Shown here: positions 21,641 to 34,900 of the stretch, piece by piece
Layout of the letters: each line of letters begins with the position of its first letter
How positions within the stretch are numbered: the stretch's first letter is position 1
Assembly (NCBI GenBank): GCA_002914805.1
Contig: JXTB01000192.1
Span: 2,343-66,342, forward strand
DNA: 64,000 bases
Direction of reading: 5' to 3'
From: Parasponia andersonii
Taxonomy: Eukaryota; Streptophyta; Magnoliopsida; Rosales; Cannabaceae
Made by a program: the position numbers and the translations under genes
The notes under the pieces: model-generated
The model's database searches: none
Told to the model about the DNA's origin: nothing
The model's input: only the letters and a program-made list of their open reading frames with translations

Positions 21641-22800
21641 GGAGCCACTAAAATGATCTCCTCAGGTTGGTCTACCCTCTCCATAAAATTCTTCAACCGT
21701 TGTCCATTTACACGAAAAATTCGCTCGATGGATCTTAAATCTCAACAGCACCGCTTGGAAAAACTTGTTTTACAATAAATGGACCGGTCTATCGAGATCT
21801 CAGCTTACCAGGGTGGAGATACAATCGGGAATCATAAAGATGAACTCGTTAGTTTAGCTCAAAATTCTTTCGCAAAATCTATTTGTCATGGGTTGCTTTC
21901 AATTTTTCCTTGTAGATTTTGGAATTATCATATTCATCATTCTGCAATTCTTCAATTTCTGATAACTGTAACTTTCTATGAAGGCCTGCTATAGTCAAAT
22001 CAAAGTTAAGGACTTTAACAACTCAATAAGCTTTATATTCTAGCTCTATAGGTAGATGACACATTTTTCCATAGACAAGTCTATACAGAGACATCCCAAG
22101 GATGGTCTTATAGTCAGTGCGGTACACCCAAAGTGCATCAGAAAGATGTAAAGACCAATCTTTTCGGTTCGGGTTGACCGTCTTCTCTAGGATTTACTTG
22201 ACCTCCCTATTTGCAAGTTTAACTTGTCCATTAGTCTGTAGATGATATGCAGTTGACACCTTGTGTATAACACCATACCTGCGCATCAAAGCCCCAAAAG
22301 AACGGTTACAGAAATATGTCTCTTGATCACTTATAATAACACGTGGTGTTCCATACCTAGATAAGACATTTTCTTTTAGAAATTTTATCACAATATTATT
22401 ATCATTAGTACGGCAAGGCACGGCCTCGACCCATTTGGACATGTAATCAACAGCAAGAAGAATATATAGATAACCAAAAGAAGAAGGAAAAGGACCCATA
22501 AAATCAATACCCCTACAATCAAATATTTCAATAGCAAGTATAGGGTTAAGAGGCATCATATGGCAACAGGTTAATGCTCATAGCTTTTGGCATCTTTCAC
22601 AAGAACGGAAAAAATTGTTAGTGTCTTTAAACAAAGTAAGCCAATAAAAACCACACTGTAAAATTTTAGCAGCAGTCTTTTTCATGGAAAAATGACCACC
22701 ACAAGCCTCAGAATGACAAAAATTCAAGACAGGAGATACCTCACCTTCTGAAATACAACATCTCATGATTTGGTCAGGGCCATACTTGTACAAATAAGGA
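21641..22800 (-). pseudogene. Athila-like integrase remnant
   Basis: Integrase inserts the element cDNA into chromosomes. The minus strand shows the HHCC zinc-binding part at 22578-22793 (HSEACGGHFSMKKTAAKIL, then CERCQKL) and the catalytic core at 22194-22559: [14 protein letters not shown] with the first Asp, IISDQETYF with the second Asp, then [15 protein letters not shown], where the expected catalytic Glu of the QxE motif reads as Lys. The C-terminal part continues to about 21640 with GAVEI and VNGQRLKNFME-like text. Stops and frame changes separate the blocks, so it is inactive. Confidence 0.85.
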
Positions 22801-22989
22801 TCATCTCAATAAAAGTTTCTTACCTCATAAGAATTTTCGCTTATCTTGTGTACTCCAATCAGGCAGAATTTCACCAGAAACCAAGTAATTAATAATGTGA
22901 GCATACCATGGAATTTGGCTTGCGGCGAATAAATGTTCATTAGGAAAGTCATCTTAGAAGGATGTGCTATCAATTGAATCACTGAACTC

Positions 22990-24809
22990 TAGACGAGACA
23001 AATGATCGGCCACAACATTTCAACACCCTTTTTGTCCTTGATGGTTAGATCAAACTCCTGCAAAAGTAAAATCTACCTAATCAAATGAGTCTTAGCATCC
23101 TTCTTAGAAAGAAGGTACTTAAGGGCTGCATGGTCAATAAAAATATTAATAGATGAACCAATCAAATAAGAGTGGAATTTATCTAATGTAAAAAAAATAG
23201 CTAGTAGTTCTTTTTCGGTGGTAGAATAATTCATTTGAGCATTGTTCAAAGTTCTACTAGCATAGTAGATGACAAAAGGCTTCCCTCCCTTCGTTGTCCA
23301 AGAACAGCTCCCACAGCGTAGTTACTTGCATCACACATAATTTCAAAGGGTAGATTCTAATCAGATGACTACATGATAGGGGTTGTAGTAAGTTTGGCAA
23401 TGAGTGTTTTGAATACTTCATCACACTCTAGAGTCCAATTGAACTTAGCTTCTTTGGCCAAAAGGTTACACAAATGCTTCATCACATTCTGGAGTCCAAT
23501 TGAACTTAGCTTCTTTGGCCAAAAGGTTAAACAATGGTCGAGATATAGCAGAGAAATTTTGTATAAACCTCCTGTAAAAGCCAGCATGTCCAAGAAAAGA
23601 CCGAACATCTCTTACCGATTTCGGTGTAGGTAAATTAGAGATTAACTCGATTTTAGCCTTGTCAACCTCTATTCCTCTTTCAGAAACAATGTGCCCTAAA
23701 ACGATCCCAGAAGATACCATGAAATGACATTTTTCCCAGTTGAGCACAGGACCTTTTTCTTCACACCTACTCAAAACAACTTTCAAGTTAAGTAGACATG
23801 AATCAAAAGAATCATCAAAAACAGTCAAATCATCCATAAACACTTCCATGCATTTATCAACCATATCAAAGAAAATACTAAGTATACAACGATGGAAAGT
23901 AGCTAGTTCATTACATAAACCAAATGGCATCCTACGAAAAGCATAAGTACCAAATGAGCATGTAAATGTGGTCTTTTCCTGATCCTCTATAGCTATCTCT
24001 ATTTGATAATAACTTGAATACCCATCAAGAAAGCAATAAAAAAGATGACCAGCTGTATGTTCTAAAATTTGATCAATAAAAGGCAATAGAAAGTGGTCTT
24101 TTCAGGTGGCAGAATTTAACTTTCTATAATCTATACATATACGCCACCCTGTTACTACCCTGGTTGGAATGGGAACCCCGTTTTCATTCTCAACTAAAGT
24201 TACTCTAGACTTCTTAGAAACTACTTGCGTTGGACTTACCCACTTACTATGAGATATAGGATAGATGATACCTGCATCTAACAATTTTAAGACTTCTTTC
24301 TTAACTACTTCTTTTATTGTAGGATTAAGTCTTCTTTGGGGGTCTCTACGGGGGTGAGCTCCTTCTTCTAAATGAATTCTATGGGAACAAATTAATGGAG
24401 AAATATCTTTAATGTCAGCTATAGTCCAACCTAATACAGATTTGTGCTCTTGTAATAAATTTATCAATTTTCTCTCTTGATCTACACTAAGTTCAGAAGA
24501 AATAATGACAGGAAAGGTATTACCTGAACCCAAGAATACATATTTCAAACCTTTGGATAACTGAGATAGTTCAATCTTAAGTGTCTCCAAGGCAGATGGT
24601 TGCGACTTCTCTCTTTCACGTGGCAACTCCTCAAAGTGTGGTTGCCAAAACTTCTTTTGCTTATCCTGTATATTATCAAAAATAGTAAAGACATTAAATG
24701 TATCAATAGAATAATGCAAAAGTTCAGAATTGGAGTTTTGGAGAAGGTATTCTAAAGATTCAGAATTATTATACAAGTTTACTTCCTCCAGAATAAGTGT
24801 ATCTATCAA
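22990..24809 (-). pseudogene. Athila-like reverse transcriptase and RNase H remnant
   Basis: Reads minus: 24102-24809 carries the N-terminal RT part (KEVLKLLDAGIIYPISHSKW, then GWRICIDYRKLNSAT), then an in-frame TGA where the family has Arg (CGA to TGA would explain it). It continues at 23466-24086 with the DGYSSYYQI block, RRMPFGLCN and the catalytic FMDDLTVF. A 61-bp direct duplication (23416-23476 and 23477-23537) breaks the frame in the NLLAKEAKFNWTPECDE-FA region. RNase H text (CDASNYAVGAVLGQR) follows near 23290-23370 and is broken by further stops. Confidence 0.87.
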
Positions 24810-24842
24810 GTAGGAATGATAGCATTCGTCTTCATCTCGTGG

Positions 24843-25244
24843 TTATTTTCCAACATAGAAAATGTTTACTTCTAAGGTCATGTTCCCAAATGATAACTTT
24901 ATTAGATTATTTCTACAATTAATGAGAGCATTTGCTATAGCAAGAAAAGGTCTTCCTAAGATTAGAGGGATCTTGGACTCTATATCAACCACAGATTGAG
25001 TATCCAAGATTAGAACATCAACAGAATAGTAGAATTTATCAATTTGCAGCAAAACATCTTCTACTACCCTTCTCGGTCTCCGCACAGAATGGTCGGCTAA
25101 CTGTAATACCACAGATGTGGGCTTGATTTCTCCAAGGCCTAGTCGCAAATATACAGAATATGGCATGAGATTTACACTTGCTCCTAGGTCTAAAAGCGCT
25201 TGGCCGAACTCGTGTGTCCCTATGTGGCAAGTGATAGTAGGCAA
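24843..25244 (-). pseudogene. Athila-like aspartic protease domain
   Basis: A 133-residue open segment with the active-site region ALLDLGASVNLMPYSVYLRL and the later IPLILGRPFLAIANALI, the typical retropepsin layout of Athila pol. In this lineage the active site reads D-[LT]-G-A-S. Intact as a segment, but cut off from gag and RT by stops. Confidence 0.87.
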
Positions 25245-26099
25245 CTTGGATCCTTGTATTTGGGTGGTGTTTTCTACTTAATCACCGCACTTACCTACTC
25301 GGTCAAGAATGCAGTCTTCTTGACATGTTGCCTCTTTTTCATGGTGCATAGATCTTTGATCACCTTAGCTTAGGATGGTACCTACTTGATCACATATAAT
25401 AAAGGAAAATTAATTTTAACTTGCTTAAGTTTTTCGAAGATCTCACCTTGATTTTTTGGTCTTTTTCATATCTTGAGAGCTTGAGGAAAAGGCACCTTAA
25501 CCAGAAATTTGTTTTCAGCTTCTTATGGAGAGGCATCTTAAGTGCTACCCAGGGTGGTAGTGTCTCTTGGTAGTGCACTTGGTAAAGTCGGACCATCTAA
25601 AGTCTAACCACCTCGAGTAGTAATGGAATTGACCTCTTTAATATTCTGCTTATCAGTGCTAGAGGTTTGTACCAAGTGTTGCCCCTTCGGATTGGACTGA
25701 GGTTGGGCAGGAAAATCTTCCACGCTCTTATACAGTAAGAGCGCTAGTCAGCTTAGTTATCTGACTCTTAATCTCTTTATTCTCTTCCATTACCTGTGTA
25801 AGTATAGACTCAAACTTTTGGTTAGTTTTATTTTGTGCCTCCATAAATACCTGAAGTGTTTCCTCTAAAGGATATCTATTGGGTCATGTATTATATTGAG
25901 GTGCAGAGTAATTCCTAGGTGGTGGTGCGTCAAAGTTCCAATTATTAGTGTTGGATGATGTAGGCTAGTTTTGATCAGACTTCCAACTAAAATTTCGGTG
26001 GTTTCTCCAGTCAGGATTGTACGTGTCAGAGTATGGTGAGAAAGGATTTCTAAATGTTCCTAAGGAGTTATATTGCTCTTCATAAACCCATTTTATCTC

Positions 26100-27142
26100 A
26101 CTATAGGTTGGGCAATCCTGAGCTAAGTATTCCACTCCTCCACAGACAAAACATGTAGCCTAAGATTCTACCCTAGCAATCGTACGAGTGACTCTACTAT
26201 CTCTAGTTTTCAAAACCTCTAATTTCCTAGTCACGGTTTCTAATTGAGCTTTAAGGTTATCTTCTTCCCTAAGAAGGTAGATTCCTATTGGTCATGACCT
26301 ATTAGTGCTATCAGTAATACTAGATCCAGTCCATGTGTGGGCTTTCTCAACTAACTCATTTAGGTAGTCTATGGCTTCATCTGGGCCTTTCTGTAAGAAC
26401 TCTCCATTACATATCATCTCTATGAATTGGCGCTCCCTAATGGTTAATCTCTCATAGAAATAACTAACTAAATGCCAATTTTCGTACCCATGATGTGGGC
26501 ACATGTTCAGTAACTATTTGAATCTCTCCTAAGCTTGATATAATGTTTCACTATCTTTTTGAAAAAGGTCGAGATCTATCGCTTAAGGCTATTGGTCTTA
26601 TGGTGCGGGAAGTATTTGTTAAAGAAAGCTCGGGTCATTTCTACCCATGTACTTATGGATCTCAGTCTTAAAGAGTATTGCCAACTCTTTGCTTTATCTT
26701 TCAAGGAGAATGGGAAAAATTTTAACCTAACAATGTCTACTGCATTAGGTTGGCTATGGAAAGTGACCACTACCTCTTCAATTTCCCTAAGGTGCAAGTA
26801 TGGATTTTCACTATTTAGGCCATAAAAGATAGGTAAAAGTTGGATCATGCCAGGTTTAAAATCCATTTGCGGTGCATTTTGAGGAAAAATGATGCATGAA
26901 GGTGTGGCTGTGCAAGTTGGGTGTAGGTAATCATTTAAAATTCTAGCAGCATTATTCTTAATTTGATTCATGATGGCTGATAAAGGCATTTCGGATAAGT
27001 CTGTACCTGACCAAGAGTCAGTTGAATCTTCTTCAAAATCGAGTCGTCTATTAAGTCTTCCTCTTTCATCTCTATGCCAAGACATACACCCAAGTTCTTT
27101 TATTTTATTAAGAAAAAGAGAGTTGTGAAGTAAACGCAACAA
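26100..27142 (-). pseudogene. Athila-like gag remnant with zinc knuckle
   Basis: Gag builds the virus-like particle of the retrotransposon. 26576-27142 holds FYGLNSENPYLHLREIEEV and the KDKAKSWQYSL, RAFFNKYFP motifs of the retrotransposon gag domain. 26292-26504 continues with FYERLTIRERQFIEMICNG, and near 26110-26160 a CCHC-type knuckle CFVCGGVEYLAQDC is readable. Stops occur between these blocks. Confidence 0.85.
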
Positions 27143-27602
27143 GTATACACTAAGAATGTTCCCATATAGATTGGAAATGGTGCAAAAGGTCCTACTTAAA
27201 ATCCAATATTTCTAGACAGAACTCCCCGAGGTTCCCAGGTGAGTTGGAGGGGTCACGGTTATAGTCCTTATAATTCTGTAACCAATCTTTCTTAGACTAT
27301 GCCTTTATGACATAACAATCCAAGTTTCTACCGATTACGCAAACAACACAATTTTTTTTTAAAATAATAAATAAATAAAATAATGATAATGTGCAGAAAA
27401 AAATTAACTAATTAAAAACCTAAAGTCTAGAAAATTAGTAAACCTACTTAATAGAAATAAAAACTATACTAAAAAAACAAAATAAAAAAATAAAAAAATT
27501 AAAGAAATTAAACCTATAAGGAAGAGAAATATATATATATATATTTACAAAATCTACAAGAAAAAGAATGAAAGAATTGCGTATCTTTTTCATTGATTTG
27601 AC

Positions 27603-27626
27603 TTCCTTGGCAATGGCACCAAATTT
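27603..27626 (-). other. Primer binding site of the Athila-like element
   Basis: Directly inside the 5' LTR (minus strand) the sequence reads TTGGTGCCATTGCCAAGGAA, close to the Athila PBS wording (TTGGCGCCGTTGCC). It fixes the element's orientation. Between it and gag (27143-27602) lies an untranslated leader with A-rich runs. Confidence 0.85.
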
Positions 27627-29104
27627 TGTCTATGCTCAAAATATACTAACAGCTATCGCAATATAGATTAAGGTGTCGATCTCACAGAGAAGTAAATTAA
27701 CAATAAAAGGTAACGAAAAATAAAAAGAAGAATTGAAAATAAAAATTAATTTTACAATAAATTAAAATAATCAAAGAAATAATAAATGAAAATACCAATA
27801 TGAGAAAACAATGCTTCAAGATTCACTTAATTGCTCGTTTAACTGTTACCAACTTTGATTCCTATTTATCACTCAATTATATGTTTCACATCCCAAACAC
27901 AACCAAAAAATATAGCAATTACGAACAGATATTAGTGTAAAGCATACAATACGAGAAATTCTTCCAATTAACACAAAAAATAATCTATCTTATTAGTTAT
28001 CTAAGATCGACAATATATCACAGAAATAATACTGCAGTAAAAGATCAAGTAATAAAATAAATATAATTATAATCTAAATTAAATCACCACATAAAGAAAG
28101 CATGACTGAATTTATTTGAGAAATAAGAAAATAATATATTGAAAATAAAAATATTGAAGAATTCAACAAACTAAATTTATAAGTGTTGAAGTACTCTCAG
28201 AAATCAAAGATGGAAAACAGAAAAACTATACAACTAAGATCAGCTCTCAAGTCTTTCTAAAAATTAGCCTAATCTCGCACTCTCTCTAGGAAAAAGTAGA
28301 ATTTTCTCTCTCAAAATTGGTGTATTTTTTCTTTCTCACGTTCTGGCTATTTATAGCTGAACTTGGAGTGTTGTGCAAGTTCCCACGTTTATAAAGATGG
28401 CTTCTGATTGGCTAAAAGATGTGTAAAACTCCAACAAGTCCCTCGCATTCTTTTTCTCTCTTCCTCTTTATTATTCACGTTTCTGGGCAGTGAGGCATAG
28501 TCCGGTGCGGCTGAAACCCGTGCGTGCGGCACAAAACTCTTGTGTGATTGGCTGAAAGAAAAGCTGGAATTAATGTGCTTACATGGCGTAGTCTAACTGG
28601 AGGAAGAGCCGGTTGCACGAGATTTGCTTGGCAGCTGCTGACGCGCACGGAACCCACATGTCTCCTGCTGCTCCACTAGCCTGCTCAGCCGCGTGTACTC
28701 CATGCGCCCGCCTGATGCTTTGAGTCTCGATCGAACGGCTAAGATCGCGTCTTTTGTTTATTATATACTCGCGAGCCTGGGTTGCTCCTTTTCCGATTTT
28801 TTTGCCCTTTTTCCTTATTTTTCTTTTTCATTTAATCTAAATAAAAATAAAATTAAAACTGAATCAAAATAAAATAAACACATCATCATCTAAATAAATT
28901 AATTTCGAATTTAATTAAATAAAACTAAATTATCCTAAACTAAATCAAATTAAATTAAATACCTAAAATATAATAAAATTAAATGAAATTATATAAAAAT
29001 CAAATTAACTATAAACAACCTAAATTAAAGTAAAATTAACACAAAACAAATAAAATTGATTAAGAAAAATAACATAAATAATTCTATTTTTCGTAGAGTT
29101 ATCA
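27627..29104 (-). repeat. 5' LTR of the Athila-like element
   Basis: 1478 bp. The minus strand begins TGATAACTCTACG and ends GAGCATAGACA. A TATA box (GCTATAAATAGCC) lies at 28345-28357, minus strand. Compared with the 3' LTR it has about 115 extra bp around 28490-28612, a GC-rich stretch including GATTGGCTGAAAGA, which repeats text found about 140 bp to the left. Confidence 0.92.
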
Positions 29105-30318
29105 ATAGGCCAAAAATCTCTTGTGCATAATTCAATAAATACTAGGCAATATTAGTGGTCACCGTCACCATGGGTATCAGTTTTCCAGATAATCACGTAA
29201 CTGTGATAATATGCAATTGTTAATTGATGAAGCAAAAACAAATATGAAAGTAGGAGAGATTGACCTATATTAGCGATTAAGCAAAAAAACAAATTATAAA
29301 TTGAGAAAAATCTCTATAATCTTATCTCACTTATAAGGTGGTTGTATAATATAAATTTTTAATTTATTTCCCCACAAAATATGAAAATCTAAACTAACGG
29401 TTAGATTTCAATTTAATAAGAGAAAAAAATAAACATTATATTTTATTTTTATTATAATCCAATGCAACATATTATATTACAACCATCAGACTGAAATCTA
29501 ACAATTCATATTAATTTCCATATTGATAAAGAAAAAATCCATATACTTGCTACTTATAAATATATATATATATATATATATACTCACTCTTTTTAGAAGA
29601 TGGATTCGTGCTCACCAGAAAAAAAGGATGGTAGGAGTAAATTCTAAAGATAAGATATGGATACTTTTTCTAAGATGGTTTTCCTTTTGTAAACTTATCT
29701 TACAACTATTTTATAATTAACCTTTTATGTCACTTTTGATAGGCCAAAAATCTCTATAATCCTATCCCACTTATGAGGTGGTTGTATAATATGAATTTTT
29801 TTTATTTTCCTACAATATATGAAAATCTATACTAACCGTTAGATTTCAATTTAATAAGAGAAAAAAATAAACATTATTTTTAATTTTTATTATAATCCAA
29901 TGCAACATATTATATTACAACTATCAGACTGAAATCTAATAATTCATATTAATTTCCATATTGATAAAAAAAAATCCGTATATTCACTATTTATATATAT
30001 ATATATAGAAACATGTGTGTATAAATATATAAACTCGCTCTTTTTAGAAGTTGGATTTGTGGCCCTTCTTTTATTGGTATATATATACAACTAATAAGTC
30101 ATGATAGGTTCGCTCACCAGAAAAAAGGATGGTTGGAGTAAATTCTAAAGATAAAGTATCGATACTTTTTCTAAGATGGTTCTCCTTTGTAAACTTATCT
30201 TACAACTATTTTATAATTAACCTTTTATGTCGCTTTTGGTAGGCCAAAAATCTCTTGTGCATAATTCAATAGATACTAGACAATATTAGTGGTGACCATC
30301 ACTATGAGTATCAGTTTT

Positions 30319-31972
30319 TGATGAACGTCTAATTGTATAAATTTATTATGAAATTAGATCATCATTATATACTTAAAGTTTCATTAAATTCCCTAATTTA
30401 AATCACTTTTTTAGACATAGGCATAAAAGCAAGAATTACCTCTAATTTGAGCTAAATATTCATTTCTACGAAGATTTCGTAAAATAGGCACAGATTCCAA
30501 ACTACATAGGATTTTGATCCAATTCTTAAACTCATGGATTTTAAACTCAATTACTCACTAAACCCAATTTATAAAATCTGCCTAAATTATTTCTAAATGG
30601 GTCTCAAATAGATAATATTGTAAATTAGACTGCACTCATGTTTAGCCCGACACCCTTTATTATTTGGCCTATTCTGGCCTTATTACAATCTCAAATGGAG
30701 TGATTCTTGATACCATGGATACGTACACAAAATTATCTAGATGATTTGTACTTTGAGAAAAAAAGAAGCTTAAATCAGGGTAAAAATATCAGATCTTTCT
30801 ACATGATAAGATCAGCAACCAATTTTGACTAAGCAAAACCTATCTTTACCGATTTTGCTATAAGTCAAGAAATACATCTCCAATGGATGAAATTTTGGTG
30901 GCATACGACTTCTAAGAGATAAAGCTTCAAGTTTTCTTCTTTGATTAAGACATTTTTCATCCAAATTCATGGAGTTTCAGATATATCTTTGGGAGAGACT
31001 GAATCTACCAAAACAAGTTGCCAATTTGTTCTTATCTTTAGTCTATAAATTTTGACTTTATATCTCTAAATTTTCCTATAAATAGATGCTTATGCTAGGC
31101 TTAGGAGGCATCTTGATTTTGAGAACAAGATCACTCTCTTTTATTCTCCTATTGTTATTCATGTTATTTTAATCTTGCTTTGCCTTCAAAATAGTAAGAG
31201 TTTTGTGTTTAAAGTTATGTTCATATTGTGTTCATACTTGTTATTCTTCTTCATCAGGTTTACTTAATCTTGTATGTTGCTAAGATGAAAGGGTGAACCT
31301 CTTAGAGGAAAGATAGGTATAATCCAAACTCTAGGAGCACTTCATTGTTTATATATTTTAATTACTGTTATACATGTGCTACTTAATTTTCTTAATCAAT
31401 TGTAGTACCCTCCTTGTTAAGTGGTGAGTCTTGATTCATTGTAGTCAACCATTGGCACAACAAATACGTAATTCCTTTTGTACCGATTGTGCTAGTAAGG
31501 GATTTTGATTTGTTGTAGACATAAGGTGGCACCATGAATGCTTGACCATATTTGCAAGCGTTGGCATTATCAAAAAAAGGTAATTAAGAAAACTAATCTC
31601 ATCACATAGATAACTAATAATGGGCCTTTAATGAATCATCTTCCGATTAGAACCTCCGTTGTGTGTGGATTCCAATTGAATGATAAAAGAGCTTTGGTTA
31701 TACTTATTTGGTATACCTAAGAGTGGATCCCCTAATCTTAGTAATTGTTTAATTCTGTAATTTCATATCGTTATATTTCAGTCACTTTGTTTCATATTGT
31801 CAAAATCATCCTACAACAAACTTTTTCCTATCATTTTTATTCTTGCAATATATGTGTCATGGTCTAGTATTATTCAATAACCTTCTTGTGGATTGACCTC
31901 TGTCTCACCGAGTAATTTAATACTTTGATACTCCTGCACTTGAGAAAAGACTTCATTAATTTGAATCAGTCA
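30319..31972 (+). mobile_element. Solo LTR (1654 bp) nested in an array monomer
   Basis: Begins TGATGAACGTC, ends TTGAATCAGTCA, and is flanked by GTTTT at 30314-30318 and 31973-31977; removing it plus one GTTTT restores the monomer text GTATCAGTTTTCCTGATAATC. A TATA box and an Athila/Ogre-style 3' part (CTGTCTCACCGAGTAATTT, then CTCCTGCACTTGAG) support an LTR. No internal region is present, so it was probably left by LTR-LTR recombination. It differs from the LTRs of the neighbouring Athila-like element. Confidence 0.85.
31076..31085 (+). promoter_or_regulatory. TATA box of the solo LTR
   Basis: CTATAAATAG, about two thirds into the LTR after TTTTC, a usual place for an LTR core promoter. 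Confidence 0.6.
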
Positions 31973-34900
31973 GTTTTCCTGATAATCATGTAACTGTGAT
32001 AATATGCAATTATTAATTGATGAAGCAAAAACAAATATTAAAGTAGGTGAGATTGACCTATATTAGCAATTAAGCAAAAACACAAATTATAAATTGAGAA
32101 AATCTCTATAATCTTATCCCACTTATAAGGTGGTTGTACAATATGAATTTTTTTTATTTCCCTACAATATATGAAAATCTATACTAACTGTCAGATTTTG
32201 ATTCAATAGGAGAAAAAAATAAACATTATATTTAATTTTTATTATAATCCACTGCAACATATTTAATTATAGCAATTAGACTGAAATCTAACAATTCATA
32301 TTAACTTCCATAATGATAAGGAAAAAATCCCTATACTCACTCCCAATATATATATAGAAGCGTGTGAGTATATATATATATACTCGCTCTTATTAGGAGA
32401 TGGATCTGTGGCCCTTCTTTTATTGGTGTATATATATACAACTAATAAGTCAAGAAAGTTTCTCTCACCCGAAAAAACAACGGTAGGAGTAAACTCTAAA
32501 GATAAGATATGGATACTTTTTCTAAGTTGGTTCTCCTTTTGGAAACTTATCTTACAACTATTACATAATTAATCTTTTATGTCGCTTTTGATAGGTAAAA
32601 AATCTCTTGTGCATAATTAAATAGATAATAGACAATATTAGTGGTCACCATCACCATGGGTATCAGTTTTCCTGATAATCGCGTAACTGTGATAATATGC
32701 AATTGTTAATTGATAAAGCAAAAACAAATATGAAAGTAGGTGAGATTGACCTATATTAGTGATTAAGCAAAAACACAAATTATAAATTGAGAAAATCTCT
32801 ATAATCTTATCCCACTTATAAGGTGGTTGTATAATATGAATTTTTTTTATTTCCCTACAATATGAAAATCTATACAAACCGTCAGATTTCAATTTAATAG
32901 AAGAAAAAAATAAACATTATATTTAATTTTTATTATAATCCAATGCAATATATTTAATTATAACAATCAGACTGAAATCGAAAAATTCATATTAATTTCC
33001 ATATTGATAAAGAAAAAATCCCTACACTCGCTCCTCGTATATATATAGAAGCGTATGTGTTTATATATATATACTCGCTCCTTTTAGAAGAAGAATCCGT
33101 TGCCCTTCTTTTATGGGTATATATATACCACCAATAAGTCATGATGGGTTCGCCCACCCAAAAAAAGAATGGTAGGAGTAAACTCTAAGGATAAGGTATG
33201 GATACTTTTTCTAAGTTGGTTCTCCCTTTGGAAACTTATCTTACAGCTATTATATAATTAACCTTTTATGTCGCTTTTGATAGGCCAAAAATCTCTAGTG
33301 CATAATTCAATAGATACTAGACATTATTAGTGGTCACTATCACTATGGGTATCAATTTTCCAAATAATCGTGTAACTGTGATACTATGCAATTTTTAATT
33401 GATGAAGCAAAAAAAAATTTGAAAGCAGGTAAGATTGACTTATATTAGCAATTAAGAAAAACACAAATTAGAAATTGAGAAAATCTCTATAATCTTACAC
33501 CACTTATACGTTGGTTGTATAATATGAATTCATTTCAGTTCCCTACAATATATGAAAATCTATACTAACCGTCAGATTTCAATTTAATAGGAGAAAAACA
33601 TAAATATTATATTAAATTTTTATTATAATCCAATGCTACATATTTAATTACAACTATCAGACTGAAATCTACCAATTCATATTAATTTCCATATTGATAA
33701 AGAAAAAATCCCTATACTCACTCTTTATATATATATAGAAGCGTGTGTGTATATACATATATACTCGCTGTTTTTAGAAGATGGATATGTGGCTCTTCTT
33801 TTATTGGTATATATATATAACTAATAAGTCGTGATAGGTTCGCTCACCCGAAAAAGAATGGTAGGAGTAAACTCTAAAGATAAGGTATGGATACGTATTC
33901 TAAGTTGGTTCTCCTTTTGGAAACTTATCTGACAACTATTATATAATTAACCTTTTTTGTCGCTTTTTATAGGCCAAAAATCTCTTGTGCATAATTCAAT
34001 AGATACTAAATAATATTAGTAGTCACCGTCACTATGGATATCAGTTTTCTTGATAATTACGTAACTGTGACAATATGCAATTATTAATTGATGAAGCAAA
34101 AACAAATTTGAAAGAAGGTGAGATTGACCTATATTAGCGATTAAGTAAAAACACAAATTATAAATAGACAAAAAATCTCTATAATCTTATCCCACTTATA
34201 AGGTGGTTGCATAAAATGAATTTTTTTTATTACCCTACAATATATGAAAATCTATACTAACCGTCAGATTTTAATTTAATAAGAGAAAAAAATAAACATT
34301 ATATTTAATTTTTATTATAATCCAATGTAACATAATTAATTACAACTATTAGACTGAAATCTAACAATTCATATTAATTTCCACATTGATGAAGAAAAAA
34401 TCCATGTACTCGCTCTTTATATATATATATAGAAGCGTGTGTGTGTATATATATATACTCGCTCTTTTTAGAAGATGGATCCATGGCCCTTCTTTTATTG
34501 GTACATTTATACAACTAATAAGTCATGATAGGTTCGCTCACCTGAAAAAAGAATGGTAGGAGTAAACTCTAAAGATAAGGTATTGATACTTTTTCTATGT
34601 TGGTTCTCCTTATGTAAACTTATCTTACAACTATTATATAATTAACCTTTTATGTCACCTTTGATAGGCCAAAAATCTCTTGTGCATAATTCAATAGATA
34701 CTAGACAATATCAGTGGTCACTAACACCATGGATATAAGTTTTCCTGATAATCACATACTTGTGATAATATGCAATTTTTAATTAATGAAGCAAAAACAA
34801 ATATGAAAGTACGTGAGACTGAACTTTATTAGCGATTAAGCAAAAACATAAATTATAAATCGGGAAAAATGTCTATTATCTTATCCCACTTATAAAGTGG

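Larger units (their letters stand above)
18281..29104 (-). mobile_element. Complete Athila-like Ty3/gypsy retrotransposon
   Basis: Both LTRs (18281-19636 and 27627-29104) begin TG and end CA, and the whole is flanked by ATAGG at 18276-18280 and 29105-29109, a perfect 5-bp target duplication. The element runs on the minus strand: PBS next to the right-hand LTR, then gag, aspartic protease, reverse transcriptase, RNase H and integrase, then about 2 kb of non-coding DNA before the 3' LTR. The PBS TTGGTGCCATTGCC and the protease wording (LDLGASVNLMP) point to the Athila lineage. No envelope-like ORF is readable in the 3' part. All coding segments carry stops or frameshifts. The LTRs differ visibly (roughly 8% over the first 300 bases by eye, plus an indel of about 115 bp), so the insertion is not recent. 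Confidence 0.92.
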
